Assembly (NCBI GenBank): GCA_947175775.1
Contig: CAMWNY010000133.1
Coordinates: 1-6,848 of the forward strand
Reading direction: 5' to 3'
Length of the DNA stretch: 6,848 nt
DNA from: an uncultured Lachnospiraceae bacterium
Lineage (GTDB): Bacteria > Bacillota > Clostridia > Lachnospirales > Lachnospiraceae
The position numbers were made by a program, and so were the translations under genes. Position 1 is the stretch's first letter; every line of letters begins with the position of its first letter. Under the pieces are notes generated by a model. The model searched no databases, was not told the origin of the DNA, and saw only the letters and a list, made by a program, of their open reading frames with translations. Shown here piece by piece: positions 5,916 to 6,848 of this stretch.

Positions 5916-6848
5916 TTAATTCTTCTTCGGGATTTCCAAAATCGCGCCCCTGTTACCGCTTGTCACAAGCTCTCTGTATCTTGCAAGATAGCCTGTCGTA
6001 ATCTTCGGCTCCCTTGGCTGCCATTTCGCCCTGCGTGCTGCAAGCTCCTCGTCCGAAACTTTTACATTTAACGAGTATTCCGGAATATTAATTGAGATAA
6101 TGTCTCCCTCTTCTACCAATGCAATCGGTCCGCAAACCGCTGCCTCCGGCGAAACATGACCAATTGACGCACCCCTTGACGCACCGGAAAACCGTCCGTC
6201 CGTAATTAACGCAACCGTTGAGCCAAGCCCCATGCCTGCAATTGCCGATGTCGGATTTAACATTTCGCGCATACCCGGACCGCCCTTGGGACCTTCATAG
6301 CGGATCACCACGACATCGCCTGCCACAATTTTTCCGCCCTTGATTGCCTCAATCGCATCCTCCTCGCACTCAAACACGCGTGCCGGACCTTCATGGACCA
6401 GCATTTCCGGTGCGACCGCAGAACGCTTTACAACACTTCCGTCCGGAGCCAAATTTCCTTTCAGTACGGCAAGACCGCCTGTTTTACTATATGGATTATC
6501 GTTTGGTCTGATAACCTCCGGATTTTTATTTTTTACGCCTTGAATATTCTCTCCAATCGTCTTTCCCGTAACGGTCATGCAGTCCGTATTCAAAAGCCCA
6601 AGCTTGGCAAGCTGGTTCATCACGGCATACACGCCGCCCGCCTCATTCAAATCCTCCATGTAAGTCGGACCTGCCGGTGCAAGGTGACATAAATTCGGCG
6701 TCTTTTCGCTAATGTCATTTGCAAACGCAATATCAAAATCAAAGCCGATTTCATGCGCAATCGCCGGCAAATGCAGCATGGAATTTGTCGAACAGCCAAG
6801 CGCCATATCCACCGTCAGCGCATTTAACACCGCTTCTTTTGTCATAAT
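5916..6848 (-). CDS. ilvD: Dihydroxy-acid dehydratase, C-terminal part (5' end beyond window)
   Basis: Iron-sulfur enzyme that dehydrates 2,3-dihydroxy-isovalerate and -3-methylvalerate to the 2-oxo acids in valine/leucine and isoleucine synthesis. The frame is open to the right edge, so the ATG at 6845 is an internal Met, not the start. The 310 residues seen are somewhat over half of the roughly 555-residue family length. MALGCSTN (about fragment residues 15-22) holds C19, a conserved cluster-binding cysteine. ALITDGRFSGAS at about 213-224 fits the second IlvD/EDD family signature, with the Ser in the catalytic loop, followed by SIGHVSPEA. The C-terminal swivelling domain is complete, ending ILEIPKKN and TAA. 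It lies 26 bp upstream of ilvB on the same strand, as in an ilvDB operon. IlvD and sugar-acid dehydratases (EDD) are related; the ilvB neighbour supports IlvD. Confidence 0.96.
   Translation of the reverse strand: MMTKEAVLNALTVDMALGCSTNSMLHLPAIAHEIGFDFDIAFANDISEKTPNLCHLAPAGPTYMEDLNEAGGVYAVMNQLAKLGLLNTDCMTVTGKTIGENIQGVKNKNPEVIRPNDNPYSKTGGLAVLKGNLAPDGSVVKRSAVAPEMLVHEGPARVFECEEDAIEAIKGGKIVAGDVVVIRYEGPKGGPGMREMLNPTSAIAGMGLGSTVALITDGRFSGASRGASIGHVSPEAAVCGPIALVEEGDIISINIPEYSLNVKVSDEELAARRAKWQPREPKITTGYLARYRELVTSGNRGAILEIPKKN

Noticed and set aside
6843..6845. ATG at the right edge as the start of the ilvD gene
   Set aside because: The frame continues upstream, and about 245 N-terminal residues of the family, including other cluster cysteines, would be missing. 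It is an internal Met.

Overview
The window looks like chromosomal DNA of a low-to-moderate GC anaerobic Firmicute, most likely Lachnospiraceae (Clostridium cluster XIVa). This is an inference from the short ACT-type 387-residue SerA, the membrane-anchored YkuD L,D-transpeptidase with a PG-binding-4-like stalk, strong AAGGAG(G) ribosome sites and the codon style. I cannot name a species from sequence alone. All six genes I can support are on the minus strand, so transcription runs from right to left.

Right part (6848 to 2775): the 3' portion of ilvD (dihydroxy-acid dehydratase, cut by the window edge), then ilvB (acetohydroxyacid synthase catalytic subunit, 26 bp downstream), then a membrane-anchored L,D-transpeptidase gene only 13 bp after ilvB. 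IlvB and IlvD are successive or near-successive steps of branched-chain amino acid synthesis. The transpeptidase is a cell-wall cross-linking enzyme and metabolically unrelated, but its spacing suggests co-transcription. No ilvN small-subunit gene lies beside ilvB.

Middle (2774 to 2599): a 176-bp AT-rich gap that contains the likely control region of the serine genes. It holds a perfect 16-bp palindrome, a small GC-rich inverted repeat, and a leader able to form alternative pairings, one of which would cover the serC ribosome binding site.

Left part (2598 to 1): serC (phosphoserine aminotransferase, GTG start) and serA (3-phosphoglycerate dehydrogenase with ACT domain), the first two steps of serine synthesis. 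Between them are two back-to-back perfect hairpins of 28 nt each, one of which includes the serC stop codon. Sixteen bases after serA starts another minus-strand gene that runs off the left edge. It encodes at least three membrane segments resembling the N-terminal 7TM sensor module of some histidine kinases and diguanylate cyclases.

I see no tRNA, rRNA, CRISPR array, transposase or phage gene. The genes themselves are ordinary; the best leads are the tandem hairpins, the serC leader, the transpeptidase linked to ilvB, and the unlisted left-edge sensor gene.
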